64,000 nucleotides of DNA from Agreia sp. Leaf283 (GCF_001422485.1 NZ_LMNF01000001.1:689900-753899), one strand, 5' to 3'; shown: positions 8,861 to 17,068, numbered from the stretch's first letter. Notes: generated by a model not told the origin, from the sequence alone. Numbers and translations: made by a program.

Positions 8861-9724
8861 TCACGCGAGCGCCGCGAAGCCCTCTCTCCAGAGGTGCTCC
8901 GGCTCGAAGCCGAGCCTTTCGCGCGCCTTGTCGATCGACATCAGCGTCTCGAACTCGCCCAGCGACTTCGTCACGGGGGTTCCGGGGAACGTGATCTCGG
9001 CGAGCTCGGCCGACGGAATGGACAGTCCGGTGTCGGACGCCGCGATGTTGTACACCTCGAAGCCGGGCTCGGCTGCGGCGAGCGCGAGGGCGACGGCGGC
9101 TGCGCCGTCCCGCGCGTCGATGTAGCTGAACAGCAGATCGCGCCGATACGCGGGATCGCCGGCGCGCTCGAAGCTGCCGTACTCCTCGGCGGTGATCACG
9201 TTCGTGAAGCGCAGCGCCGTGATCGAGAGCTCGTCGTTCCAGCGCACGAACTGCCCGGCCATCGCCTCCTCGACGACCTTGCCGAGGCCGTAGGTGTTGT
9301 TCGCCGCACTCACATTCTCGTCGAGGGGCAGGGATGCCGGTGCCTCGTCGAAGGGGAAGCCCATGGCGGTGATGCTCGACGCGTAGACGATGGTCGTGAT
9401 GCCCGCGCGGAGAGCGGCGAAGAACACGTTGAACGACACCGTGACGTTGTTGTGGAACGTCGTCGCGTCGGGCACCAGCCCGTTCACGGGGATGGCGGCG
9501 AGGTGCACGAGCGCGTCGATTCCGCTGTGTCGCGCGGTGACCCCGAGCATGCTGTCGAGCGTCTGCCCGTAGTCGGTGAAGTCCACGGTCGTGAACCGCA
9601 GTCGAGGGTCGGCCGCCTGCGAGCCCGCGAGGTCGAAGCCGATCACCTCGTGGCCGTCGGTCAGGAGTCGGTCGACGGTGGCCCGTCCGAGTTTGCCGGA
9701 GCTTCCGGTGACGGCGATGCGCAT
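8861..9724 (-). CDS. NAD(P)-dependent epimerase/dehydratase (extended SDR)
   Basis: This 287-residue extended short-chain dehydrogenase has an N-terminal nucleotide-binding motif MRIAVTGSSGKLGRATVDRL, with acidic FDLAGS after beta-2 suggesting NAD. DALVHLAAIPV and the active-site YGLGK (Tyr-x-x-x-Lys) follow. The size fits uronate dehydrogenase-like and GalE-like enzymes. It is the last gene of the leftward operon starting at 12928, 62 bases after a cupin gene. An oxidation or epimerisation of a sugar or sugar acid is likely; the substrate is unknown. Confidence 0.85.
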   Translation of the reverse strand: MRIAVTGSSGKLGRATVDRLLTDGHEVIGFDLAGSQAADPRLRFTTVDFTDYGQTLDSMLGVTARHSGIDALVHLAAIPVNGLVPDATTFHNNVTVSFNVFFAALRAGITTIVYASSITAMGFPFDEAPASLPLDENVSAANNTYGLGKVVEEAMAGQFVRWNDELSITALRFTNVITAEEYGSFERAGDPAYRRDLLFSYIDARDGAAAVALALAAAEPGFEVYNIAASDTGLSIPSAELAEITFPGTPVTKSLGEFETLMSIDKARERLGFEPEHLWREGFAALA

Positions 9725-9749
9725 GGGGGTGTCCTTTTCTTAGGTTCTT

Positions 9750-9773
9750 CCCTTCGACAGGCTCAGGGAACGG
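9750..9773. repeat. Short intergenic repeat (CCCTTCGACAGGCTCAGGGA type)
   Basis: A single copy of the 24-base repeat that recurs throughout the window. It lies between the SDR gene and the upstream cupin gene of the same operon. Confidence 0.8.
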
Positions 9774-9785
9774 GAGGCGGTCGGG

Positions 9786-10178
9786 TCAGCGGGCGGGGAA
9801 ATCTGCGGGAACCGGCGCGGCCGGCACGTCGTGCCCCGCCGCATCCGATTCGCTCTCGTGCAGGTGGCCGACCAGACCGCCGGCCGGCAGCCCGCTCTCG
9901 AGAAAGAAGCCGCGCAGGGTCTCGTAGACCTCGACGATGTCGTGGCTGTCGCCGGCCTGGGTGAGCACGATGTCACCCGCCTGCACATAGTGCTCGGAGC
10001 CCTCGAGCAGGATCTTGCCCTTGCCCTCCCAGATCATCCAGACCTCGTCGTCGTCGTGGTGGTGCCGCTCGAACCGGCCGCCCTCCGTGGCGACGACGAA
10101 GCGCCCGATCGAGGCGATGCCCGTCCAGTCGGGTTTCGTATCGGGGTTGAGCCAGGAGCCCGGCGCGATGATCGGCAT
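9786..10178 (-). CDS. Cupin-domain protein
   Basis: A 130-residue single-domain cupin starting MPIIAPGSWLN. Metal-ligand motif 1 is present as GGRFERHHHDDDEVWMIWEGKG, and motif 2 is weaker around GDIVLTQAGDSHDIVEV. The ATG shares one base with the stop of the upstream cupin gene (TGATG), so the two are translationally coupled. Small cupins of this kind are often sugar isomerases, epimerases or dioxygenases. Next to a PEP-hydrolase-like and a Tm-1-like gene it probably takes part in a small-molecule catabolic pathway; the reaction is unknown. Confidence 0.8.
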   Translation of the reverse strand: MPIIAPGSWLNPDTKPDWTGIASIGRFVVATEGGRFERHHHDDDEVWMIWEGKGKILLEGSEHYVQAGDIVLTQAGDSHDIVEVYETLRGFFLESGLPAGGLVGHLHESESDAAGHDVPAAPVPADFPAR

Positions 10179-10606
10179 CAGTTCGACTGGCTCCAGAGCG
10201 GTGCCGTGCCGGGGTCGAGGATGCGCGCGTCGGGCAGACCGTCGAGGCCGGTCTCGGCGCCTCCGGGCGTGTACGTGACCGAGAGACGCAGGGGCCGCCA
10301 GGTGGTGTTGTAGGTGGAGTGCTGCGTGGCCTTCGGGATGTACACCGCATCGCCCTCGCGGATCGGGAACGCGGGGCCGTCGCCGACCGTCTGCTCGCCC
10401 TCGCCCGAGATGACGTAGATGACCTCGTCCTCGCCCGGGTGGTCGTGCGGCGCGTGGCCCTGGCCGGGGTAGATGATGACCTCTCCGACGGTGAGCTGGG
10501 CTCCCTCGTCGAGGTGCGGGGTGACCAGCCACTTGATGGTTCCCCAGCCGAAGGTGCGGGTGGGAACCTCGTCGGGGCGACGGCCGGACTGTGCTGATGT
10601 GGTCAT
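10178..10606 (-). CDS. Cupin-domain protein
   Basis: A 142-residue cupin with clear metal-binding motifs: GQGHAPHDHPGEDEVIYVISGEG (motif 1, H-x-H-x-E) and IPKATQHSTYNTT (motif 2 histidine). It is paired with the next cupin, which overlaps its stop codon. The repeated pair suggests a heteromer or two successive steps. The upstream PEP-hydrolase-like gene ends 81 bases before its start, with a palindromic repeat in the gap. Function is not identifiable from sequence alone. Confidence 0.83.
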   Translation of the reverse strand: MTTSAQSGRRPDEVPTRTFGWGTIKWLVTPHLDEGAQLTVGEVIIYPGQGHAPHDHPGEDEVIYVISGEGEQTVGDGPAFPIREGDAVYIPKATQHSTYNTTWRPLRLSVTYTPGGAETGLDGLPDARILDPGTAPLWSQSN

Positions 10607-10638
10607 GCGTGAAACTCCTTCTTCTGCGGGGGCGGATG

Positions 10639-10687
10639 CCCTTCGACAGGCTCAGGGAACGGTCCGTTCCCTGAGCCTGTCGAAGGG
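10639..10687. repeat. Perfect 49-bp palindrome from two opposed short repeats
   Basis: Two copies of the 24-base repeat face each other around a single T, giving 24-base perfect arms. It abuts the stop codon (10688-10690) of the PEP-hydrolase-like gene and could act as a transcript 3'-end stabiliser or terminator inside the operon. Confidence 0.8.
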
Positions 10688-11509
10688 CTAGAACGTGATG
10701 TTCTTGAACTCTTCGATCTGGGCCTTGATGGCGCGCTCGGTGGGCAGTCGCTCGGCACTGGATGCGCCGAAGAACCCGGCGACACCGGTCGTATTGGCGA
10801 GTACGTAGGCCGCATCCTCGGGTTCGGCGATCGGGCCGCCATGGCAGAGCACGATCACGTCGGGGTTGATCTTCACGGCCGCGTCGCGCATCTCCTGCAC
10901 GCGGCCGACGCAGTCCTCGAGCGTCAGGGCCGTGTGGGCGCCGATCGTGCCGGCGGTGGTCAATCCCATGTGCGGAACCAGCACATCCGCCCCCGCCTCG
11001 GTCATCGCGATCGTCGATTCGACGTCGAACACGTAGGGCGAGGTGAGCAGCTCGCGCTCGGCGGCGAGGCGGATCATGTCGACCTCGAGGTCGTAGCTCA
11101 TGCCCGTCTCCTCGAGGTTCTGCCGGAAGACGCCGTCGATGAGTCCCACCGTGGGAAAGTTCTGCACCCCGGCGAAGCCCATGCGCTTGAGGTCGTCGAG
11201 GAAGTTCTCCATGATGCGGAACGGGTCGGTGCCGTTCACGCCCGCGAGCACCGGGGTGTCGCGCACGATCGGCAGCACCTCGCGGCTCATCTCGACGACC
11301 ACCTGGTTGGCGTCGCCGTAAGCCAGCAGCCCCGACAGCGAGCCGCGGCCGGCCATGCGGTAGCGGCCCGAGTTGTAGATGATGATCAGGTCGACGCCGC
11401 CGGCCTCCGCCGACTTGGCCGAAATTCCAGTGCCCGCTCCGGCGCCGATGATCGGCTTGCCCTGGGCGATCGTGGCGCGCAGGCGCTCGAGTGCGGTGGC
11501 TCTGTCCAT
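10688..11509 (-). CDS. Phosphoenolpyruvate-hydrolase-like TIM-barrel protein
   Basis: This 273-residue protein matches the TIM-barrel family annotated as PEP hydrolase-like (PF09370). Characteristic stretches are [57 protein letters not shown] and [14 protein letters not shown]. It starts at the ATG 24 bases after the UPF0261 gene. In tomato Tm-1 the UPF0261 domain and this barrel are fused in one protein; here they are adjacent genes, which supports a shared function. The reaction has not been established for this pair. It probably acts on a carboxylated sugar-derived intermediate, which is inference. Confidence 0.85.
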   Translation of the reverse strand: MDRATALERLRATIAQGKPIIGAGAGTGISAKSAEAGGVDLIIIYNSGRYRMAGRGSLSGLLAYGDANQVVVEMSREVLPIVRDTPVLAGVNGTDPFRIMENFLDDLKRMGFAGVQNFPTVGLIDGVFRQNLEETGMSYDLEVDMIRLAAERELLTSPYVFDVESTIAMTEAGADVLVPHMGLTTAGTIGAHTALTLEDCVGRVQEMRDAAVKINPDVIVLCHGGPIAEPEDAAYVLANTTGVAGFFGASSAERLPTERAIKAQIEEFKNITF

Positions 11510-11533
11510 GTCGGTGTCCTTCGGTTCAGTCGT

Positions 11534-12928
11534 TCAGTTCTTCGTGATGAGCGCGTGCAGTTCGTCTGCGGCCTGTCGACCGAACAGCGGATCGTTGATG
11601 TTCGCGTCGAGTTCGAGCACGGTCACGGCGGATCCCTCCACGGCGGCGGTCACGTTCTCGAACAGGGCCTCGTCGGCCGCCACGTCGCGGAACGGCTGGC
11701 CCGCGGCATCCAGAGCCGAGACGCCCCCGCGGGGGATCATCAGGATCGTCGGCGACTCGGCCGCGGCGAGCTTGGCGCCGAGCGATTTGCCGAGCTCGGC
11801 GTTCTCGTCGACGGTCGTGCGCATCAGCGTGATCGTGGGATTGTGCACGAAGAAGTGCCGATCGGCGAACGGCGCCGGCACGGTCGCCTCGGGTCCGAAG
11901 TTGACCATGTCGAGGGCGCCCAGGCTGACCACCTGCGGTGTTCCGGATGCTCCGGCCGCGGTCACCCGGTCGGGTCCGGCCGTGAGGACACCCCCGACCA
12001 GCTCGTCGGCGAGTTCGGTGGTCGTGAGGTCGAGCACCCCGGCCAGCATGTTCGAGCGGGCGAGCGCCTCGAGCGCCCTGCCCCCGGAGCCTGTGGCGTG
12101 GAAGACGAGCACCTCGTAACCGAGCTCGTCGAGTCGCTCGCGCGCGGCATCCACGGCCGGGGTCGTGACCCCGAACATCGACGCGCCGATGAGCGGTCGC
12201 TCCCCGCCGCCTCCGTTCGCTGAGCCTGTCGAAGCGCCGCCGTCGTTCGCTGAGCCTGTCGAAGCGCCGCTTGTCGAAGCGCCCCCGCGCCCCGCGTACG
12301 CCGCAGCCATCCCCGCTGCCGCCGCGGCCGCGTTGCCGAGCACGCTGCGCGAGATCTGGTTGATGCCGGCGATGTCGACGACGCTGTACATCATGGTCAC
12401 GTCGCTGGCACCGACGTAGGGAGAAACGTCTCCGGAGGCCATGGTCGACACGATGAGCTTCGGCAGACCGATGGGAAGATCGCGCACGGCCCGGGCGGCG
12501 ATCGCCGAGCCGCCACTGCCGCCGAGGGCGAGCACCGCGTGCACTCCAGAGTCGGAGACGAGCTGCGCGAGCACGGCGGCGGCCCCCTCTCCCATTCGGG
12601 TCACAGCCGCACCCCGGTCGTCGCCGTCACGCAACGCGTCGATCGTGGTGCCGGCCGCTTCGGCCACGGCGGTCTGCGGGAACGCGACGGCGCCCGTGTA
12701 GCCGTGGGGGTCGCGGATGCCCGCATCCACCGCCACGACCGTGACGCCGAGGGCGGCGAGCTGATCGGACATCCATTGGTACTCGGCGCCCTTGGTGTCG
12801 AGCGTGCCCACGAGGGCCACGGTCGGTCGTGACTCTGTGGACTGGGCCTCTGTGGACTGGGCCTCTGCGGACTGGGCCTCGGCTGCTTCGGTCGCCTCGG
12901 TCGCCTGGGCTGGCGAAGTCTCGCTCAC
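11534..12928 (-). CDS. Tm-1-like ATP-binding (UPF0261) protein
   Basis: This protein of about 464 residues has the N-terminal fold seen in tomato Tm-1: VALVGTLDTKGAEYQWMSDQLAALGVTVVAVDAG near residue 30 and VLALGGSGGSAIAARAVRDLPIGLPKLIVSTMASGDVSPYVG in the middle. I chose the GTG at 12928 (VSETSPAQ) after a purine-rich stretch; longer open reading would run through hairpin B and is unlikely. Two oddities are visible: three 15-bp tandem repeats code for the N-terminal (STEAQ)n linker, and the common intergenic repeat is inserted twice in frame at 12214-12282, coding for an inter-domain linker rich in Gly, Ala and Ser. It is first in the leftward operon and has a LacI-type palindrome upstream. 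Confidence 0.85.
   Translation of the reverse strand: MSETSPAQATEATEAAEAQSAEAQSTEAQSTESRPTVALVGTLDTKGAEYQWMSDQLAALGVTVVAVDAGIRDPHGYTGAVAFPQTAVAEAAGTTIDALRDGDDRGAAVTRMGEGAAAVLAQLVSDSGVHAVLALGGSGGSAIAARAVRDLPIGLPKLIVSTMASGDVSPYVGASDVTMMYSVVDIAGINQISRSVLGNAAAAAAGMAAAYAGRGGASTSGASTGSANDGGASTGSANGGGGERPLIGASMFGVTTPAVDAARERLDELGYEVLVFHATGSGGRALEALARSNMLAGVLDLTTTELADELVGGVLTAGPDRVTAAGASGTPQVVSLGALDMVNFGPEATVPAPFADRHFFVHNPTITLMRTTVDENAELGKSLGAKLAAAESPTILMIPRGGVSALDAAGQPFRDVAADEALFENVTAAVEGSAVTVLELDANINDPLFGRQAADELHALITKN
12214..12282. repeat. Intergenic-type repeats inside the UPF0261 coding region
   Basis: CGTTCGCTGAGCCTGTCGAA occurs twice with a 30-base period (from 12214 and 12244) and is followed by a partial third copy (TTGTCGAAGCGC at 12271). 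All are in frame with the gene and code for a Gly/Ala/Ser/Thr linker. Confidence 0.8.
12836..12880. repeat. Three 15-bp tandem repeats in the UPF0261 N-terminus
   Basis: TGTGGACTGGGCCTC is repeated at 12836, 12851 and, with one change, 12866. It codes for repeated Glu-Ala-Gln-Ser-Thr in a low-complexity leader ahead of the folded domain, so copy number can vary without a frameshift. Confidence 0.8.
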
Positions 12929-13037
12929 TCGGTCTCTCTCTCGTCGTCGTGAGGTGCCGTCTGGCCCGCTGTTCGCGGAGTGCACGTCGTTGTGATCGCG
13001 CCCTGGAGTGCGGCACTCTCTCATCTTCGAACACATA

Positions 13038-13051
13038 TTGAAACGTGTCAA
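13038..13051. promoter_or_regulatory. LacI-type operator before the UPF0261 operon
   Basis: TTGAAACGTGTCAA is a palindrome with one mismatched pair and a central CG. It lies 110 bases upstream of the predicted UPF0261 start and just downstream of a LacI gene on the same strand. Confidence 0.55.
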
Positions 13052-13092
13052 CTGCCGTGCCGACGACAGGCATGTCGGGTGCACGGTCACTA

Positions 13093-13151
13093 ATTCAGGA
13101 GGAGAGCGCTGCCGAGTGGATAGTGGCGGCGGCAACGCTCTCCTCCTGAAT
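13093..13151 (+). repeat. 59-bp hairpin repeat, copy B
   Basis: The arms pair perfectly for 16 bases (ATTCAGGAGGAGAGCG with its complement). One C/A mismatch is followed by 5 further pairs and a loop holding GTGGATAGTG. It lies 24 bases beyond the stop of the leftward LacI gene ending at 13176, between that gene and the UPF0261 operon. Confidence 0.88.
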
Positions 13152-13175
13152 GAGAAACGGGAGACTGCGCTAGCG

Positions 13176-14186
13176 TCAGCCGCCGGTACTCGCCCGCACC
13201 ACGAGCTCGGGCTGGAACACCACCTGCTGCGGAGGCGCCGACGGGTCCTCCGCCTCGGCCAGCAGGATCTCGACCGCGGTCCTGCCGATCAGCGCGCTCG
13301 GCTGCCGGATGCTCGACAGCGGCACCACGGCGGCGCTCGCGAAGTCGATGTCGTCGTAGCCGATGAGCGCGATCTGCCCGGGAACCGCCACGTCGGCACC
13401 CTGCATCGCGAACGCCTGCAGCAGTCCCATCGAGACGAGGTCGTTCGCCGCGAAGATCGCGTCAGGCCGATCGCCGGACGCCCGTCCGACGATGTCGGCT
13501 CCCGCGGCGCGCCCGGCCAGAACGCTCAGCGCGTCGATCTCGATCACCTCGAGCGAGGCATCCGGATGCCCCGCGACGGCCGCGCGGGCGCCCTCGAGTC
13601 GGTCGGCGACCTGGCGGATGCCCATGGGGCCGCCCACGAAGGCCAGCCGACGCCGACCAAGAGAGAGGAGGTGCTCGACCGCGAGCCGTCCGCCGGCGAG
13701 GTCGTCGACCGACACCGAGCTGAACGCTCCGTCGGGGCTCGACCGGTCGACGAGCACGGCCGGAATGCCGCGCTTCTTCAGACGGGAGAGGCGCTCGCTG
13801 ATGTCGGCGTAGGCCGAGATCACGACCCCGTAGACCCGTTGCTGCTCGAACAGGTCGAGGTAGGTGGCCTCGCGCGCCGGATCCTCGTCGCTGTTGCCGA
13901 GGGTCACGGTGAGCCCGGACTGCGAGGCCTCGTCTTCTGCTCCGCGGGCCAGGTCGGTGAAGAACGGGTTGCGCACGTCGAGAACGACCATGCCGATGGT
14001 GCGGCTACGACCGTTGCGCAGTTGCCGGGCGGCGTCGTTGCGGATGAAGCCGAGCTCGTCGATGGCGCGCTGCACGCGCTCCGCCGACGCGGGCGAGACC
14101 TTCTCGGGATGATTCAGCACGTTCGACACCGTGCCGACGGAGACGCCGGCGCGCTGGGCGACGTCTCTCACGCTCGACGCTGACAT
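13176..14186 (-). CDS. LacI-family transcriptional regulator
   Basis: A repressor of 336 residues. The N-terminal helix-turn-helix is SVRDVAQRAGVSVGTVSNVLNHPEKV, followed by the ligand domain (IGMVVLDVRNPFFTDLARGAEDEA, IALIGYDDIDFASAAVVPLSSIRQP). The ATG at 14186 follows AGGGTGAG; a GTG at 14195 would add three residues. It is transcribed towards the UPF0261/PEP-hydrolase/cupin operon and ends about 250 bases before it, so that operon is its most likely target. The effector is unknown. It resembles the other LacI proteins here in the ligand domain, which suggests local duplication. Confidence 0.93.
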   Translation of the reverse strand: MSASSVRDVAQRAGVSVGTVSNVLNHPEKVSPASAERVQRAIDELGFIRNDAARQLRNGRSRTIGMVVLDVRNPFFTDLARGAEDEASQSGLTVTLGNSDEDPAREATYLDLFEQQRVYGVVISAYADISERLSRLKKRGIPAVLVDRSSPDGAFSSVSVDDLAGGRLAVEHLLSLGRRRLAFVGGPMGIRQVADRLEGARAAVAGHPDASLEVIEIDALSVLAGRAAGADIVGRASGDRPDAIFAANDLVSMGLLQAFAMQGADVAVPGQIALIGYDDIDFASAAVVPLSSIRQPSALIGRTAVEILLAEAEDPSAPPQQVVFQPELVVRASTGG

Positions 14187-14267
14187 GGTTCTCACCCTAG
14201 GGCCACGCCCGCCGATCGCCCGGCCACGACGCTGGTCAGCGCCGAGGAACTCATCACCGGGCCCTCG

Positions 14268-15293
14268 TCACGCCTCCGGGTCGGCGAAGCCCGCCGTCGA
14301 CTCCCTGACCACGAGTTCGGGCTGGAAGAGAACCTGCCGATGCGTGTGGCCGTCGGGCGAATCGACCTCTTCTTGAATCAACGAGACGCCCATGACGCCG
14401 AACATGGCGCCGGGCTGGCGGATAGTCGACAGCGGCACGACGGCCGCGGTGGCGAAGGCGATGTCGTCATAGCCGATAAGAGCGATCTCGTCGGGAATCT
14501 GGACGCTGTGCGACATGACGAAGGCCTGGATAAGTCCGAGGGCCACGAGGTCGTTGGCGGTGAACATGCCGTCGGGCCTGCGACCGCGATCGCGGTCGAG
14601 GATCTGCTCGCCCACACTCCGGCCCACTCCGACGGTCAGCTCGGCCGTGTCGATGACCTCGAGGGTGGCGTCGGCGACCTCGTCGACAGCTCGGCGGGCA
14701 CCGGTGAGGCGATCCTCGATACCGATGATGCTCACGGGCCCTCCGACGAAGGCGATGCGTCGTCGGCCGATGTCGAGGAGATGCTTCACCGCCAGATATC
14801 CGCCGTGCTCATCGTCTCCGGCGACGGAGCAGAAGTCGTCGAGACTCACACGGCGTTGCACGAGCACGGGGGCGATGCGGTGCTGTCGCAGCTGCTTGAG
14901 GCGCTCGGTCAGGTCGTCGATCGGCGCCAGAAAGACACCCTGCACCCGCTGCTCCTCGAACAGGTCGATGTAGCGCAGTTCGCGTTCTGCGCTCTGGTGG
15001 GAGTTGCCGACGATGAGCATACGACCGCCGACCTCGGCCTGGTCCTCCGCGCCGCGTGCCATGTCTGCGAAGAACGGGTTGCTCGAGTCCTGCACGATCA
15101 TGCCGATGGTGCGGCTGTTGCCGGCACGCAGCTGGCGGGCCGCGTCGTTGCGCACGTAGCCCAGTTCACGGATGCCCTCGAGGACTCGGGCCACCATGTC
15201 GGCATTGACGGTGTTCGGTCGGTTCAGCACATTGGAGACTGTTCCCAGGGATACTCCCACGTGCTCGGCTACGTCACGGATGCTCACGACCAT
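14268..15293 (-). CDS. LacI-family transcriptional regulator
   Basis: A repressor of 341 residues starting MVVSIRDVAEHVGVSLGTVSNVLNRP. The ATG at 15293 follows GGAGGG at 7 bases; the longer open frame upstream lacks an HTH and is not needed. The ligand domain has the usual SNPFFADMARGAEDQA and IALIGYDDIAFATAAVVPLSTIRQPG stretches. It is divergent from the operon starting at 15492, and three tandem 12-base operator-like units lie between them, so it probably represses that operon and perhaps itself. It lies 81 bases upstream of another LacI gene on the same strand. Confidence 0.93.
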   Translation of the reverse strand: MVVSIRDVAEHVGVSLGTVSNVLNRPNTVNADMVARVLEGIRELGYVRNDAARQLRAGNSRTIGMIVQDSSNPFFADMARGAEDQAEVGGRMLIVGNSHQSAERELRYIDLFEEQRVQGVFLAPIDDLTERLKQLRQHRIAPVLVQRRVSLDDFCSVAGDDEHGGYLAVKHLLDIGRRRIAFVGGPVSIIGIEDRLTGARRAVDEVADATLEVIDTAELTVGVGRSVGEQILDRDRGRRPDGMFTANDLVALGLIQAFVMSHSVQIPDEIALIGYDDIAFATAAVVPLSTIRQPGAMFGVMGVSLIQEEVDSPDGHTHRQVLFQPELVVRESTAGFADPEA

Positions 15294-15395
15294 GTGCTGC
15301 CCTCCCCGAGCCCACCATCGGCCCCCGAGCGGCTCCGCGGGCAACGATTCGATAAAGCTCTTGTCACCGTCTCCGGCGTGTGCAATCATAACTCG

Positions 15396-15431
15396 TGAAT
15401 CGTTTCATGAATCGTTTCATAGAACGTTTCA
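15396..15431. promoter_or_regulatory. Triple tandem LacI-type operator
   Basis: Three head-to-tail 12-base units follow without spacing: TGAATCGTTTCA (15396-15407), the same again (15408-15419), then TAGAACGTTTCA (15420-15431). The unit resembles half-symmetric LacI operators with a central CG. It lies between a divergent LacI gene and the ADP-ribosylglycohydrolase-like operon, 60 bases before its start. Confidence 0.7.
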
Positions 15432-15491
15432 GAAAAGATTGATCGAAATCCGGCCGAGAGCCGAACCCTTACTGATGAGAGGCACCTGACG

Positions 15492-16979
15492 ATGGCGTCA
15501 CGAGAAAAGATCCTGGGCTGCTGGCTGGGCAAGGCCGTGGGCGGAACCCTGGGCCAGACCTTCGAAGGCCTGTCCGGGCCCCTGTCCGCAGACTTCTACT
15601 ACCCCGTTCCCGAGGAGATGGTGCCCAACGACGACCTCGATCTGCAGGTGCTCTACGCGTGCATCATCGACGGCCTCGAGACCCCTGTGGTCGACCGGCA
15701 CATCCTCGCCGCCTCCTGGGCGGATCACGTCGAGTTCCCGTGGAACGAGTACGGAGTCGGCATGCGCAACCTCGCCGAGGGGCTGCGGCCTCCCTTTACC
15801 GGGTCGTTCGACAACTGGTTCACCTGCGGCGAAGGGGCAGCCATCCGCAGTGAGCTCTGGGCCTGCCTGGCCCCGGGAGATCCCGACCTCGCCGCTGCCT
15901 ACGCCTACGAAGACGCGTGCTTCGACCACGCGGGCGACGGCATCGTCGCGGCCCAGTTCCTGGCCAGACTGCAGTCGCTGGCCTTCGTCGAGTCCGACCC
16001 CGACACCCTGCTCGACGGCGCACTCGCCGGCATCCCCTCCGACAGCGGAATCCACGCCGTCGTCACCGACACCCGCGCCTGGGTGGCCGAAGGTCTCGAC
16101 TGGCTCGAGGTGCGCGAACGCATCATGGAACGCTACGGGCGCAGCGACTTCACCGACGTACGTCCCAACACGGGATTCGTCGTGCTGGGCTGGCTCGCCG
16201 GCGCCGACTTCTCGGAGCGCATCTGCATCACCAACAACTGCGGCGAGGACTGCGACTCGTCGACCGCCTCGCTCGGCGCCCTGCTCGGAATTCTCGACCC
16301 CGGTTCCATCGACCAGAAGTGGCTCGCCCCCATCGGCCGCGACCTCGTGCTCAACGACGAGATCACCGGCATCACTCCCCCCGCCACGATCGACGGCTTC
16401 ACCGACCTCGTTATCGACCTGGCCGAACGCCTCGGCGGCCGAGCACCGGAGCCCGAGCTCCCCGCCTTCGACGCCGGTTCGCACGCCATCCCCGTGCAGC
16501 TCAGCTGGTACAACACGATGTTCGGCAAGTGGGACATCCGCGACCAGACAGAACTGCCGCCGATCGGCTCCGCGTCACCCGCCGCGCAGGTCGACTTCGC
16601 CCCGGCCACCCTTCCGGGCACGTGGGTCACGAAGCCCCGCGAGGAGTTCGAGGACCGCATCCTCGTTCTCCGCTACTCGCTGACAGGCCGCGGCCGCGAG
16701 AACGTGCGACTGATGTTCAACAGCACCGAGCACTTCAGGGTCTGGCTCGACGACGAGTTCCTGTTCGGGGCCCAGGGAAGCCAGTACATGTTCCCTGCTC
16801 CCCACGCCGCGCCCGTCGGCCAGACCCACGACTTCACGCTGGGCGATGGCGTGCACGACCTCGTCATCGCCGTACGCAAGCCGCCCGCCGAACGAGCCGC
16901 AGCCGAGTGGGTCATCGGCCTGGTCGAGCTGCCGAGCGCGCTCTGGATCGAGAACGCATTCGCGCCGGATCGCGGCTGA
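15492..16979 (+). CDS. ADP-ribosylglycohydrolase-fold protein with C-terminal beta domain
   Basis: A 495-residue protein. Residues 1 to about 330 have the DraG/ARH fold: ILGCWLGKAVGGTLGQTFEG at the N-terminus, the acidic PNDDLDLQ motif, and NCGEDCDSSTASLGALLGI, which supplies the metal-binding aspartates. Residues of about 360-495 form a beta-rich region (RENVRLMFNSTEHFRVWLDDEFLF) resembling the carbohydrate-binding sandwich modules of glycosidases. It is first in an operon with a sugar ABC importer and two glycosidase-like genes and is fronted by LacI-type operators. A role in cleaving a sugar glycoside rather than ADP-ribose is therefore likely, but this is inference. Confidence 0.85.
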   Translation: MASREKILGCWLGKAVGGTLGQTFEGLSGPLSADFYYPVPEEMVPNDDLDLQVLYACIIDGLETPVVDRHILAASWADHVEFPWNEYGVGMRNLAEGLRPPFTGSFDNWFTCGEGAAIRSELWACLAPGDPDLAAAYAYEDACFDHAGDGIVAAQFLARLQSLAFVESDPDTLLDGALAGIPSDSGIHAVVTDTRAWVAEGLDWLEVRERIMERYGRSDFTDVRPNTGFVVLGWLAGADFSERICITNNCGEDCDSSTASLGALLGILDPGSIDQKWLAPIGRDLVLNDEITGITPPATIDGFTDLVIDLAERLGGRAPEPELPAFDAGSHAIPVQLSWYNTMFGKWDIRDQTELPPIGSASPAAQVDFAPATLPGTWVTKPREEFEDRILVLRYSLTGRGRENVRLMFNSTEHFRVWLDDEFLFGAQGSQYMFPAPHAAPVGQTHDFTLGDGVHDLVIAVRKPPAERAAAEWVIGLVELPSALWIENAFAPDRG

Positions 16980-17007
16980 AGCCTGCCCCGACAGGGCATC
17001 CATACGT

Positions 17008-17025
17008 ACCCTTGGCCGCAAGGGT
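17008..17025 (+). other. Small hairpin in the leader of the binding-protein gene
   Basis: ACCCTTG and CAAGGGT pair perfectly around the tetraloop GCCG, about 45 bases before the start codon at 17069. It could mark an RNA processing or stabilising site that favours high expression of the binding protein. Evidence is limited to the inverted repeat. Confidence 0.35.
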
Positions 17026-17068
17026 GCTCTTCCCGAATACACCGAAGTAACTGGAGGACGACAACACC

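Noticed and set aside
12929-13135. A longer start for the UPF0261 protein.
   Set aside because: It would translate straight through hairpin B and the LacI-type operator, adding a sequence with no family resemblance.
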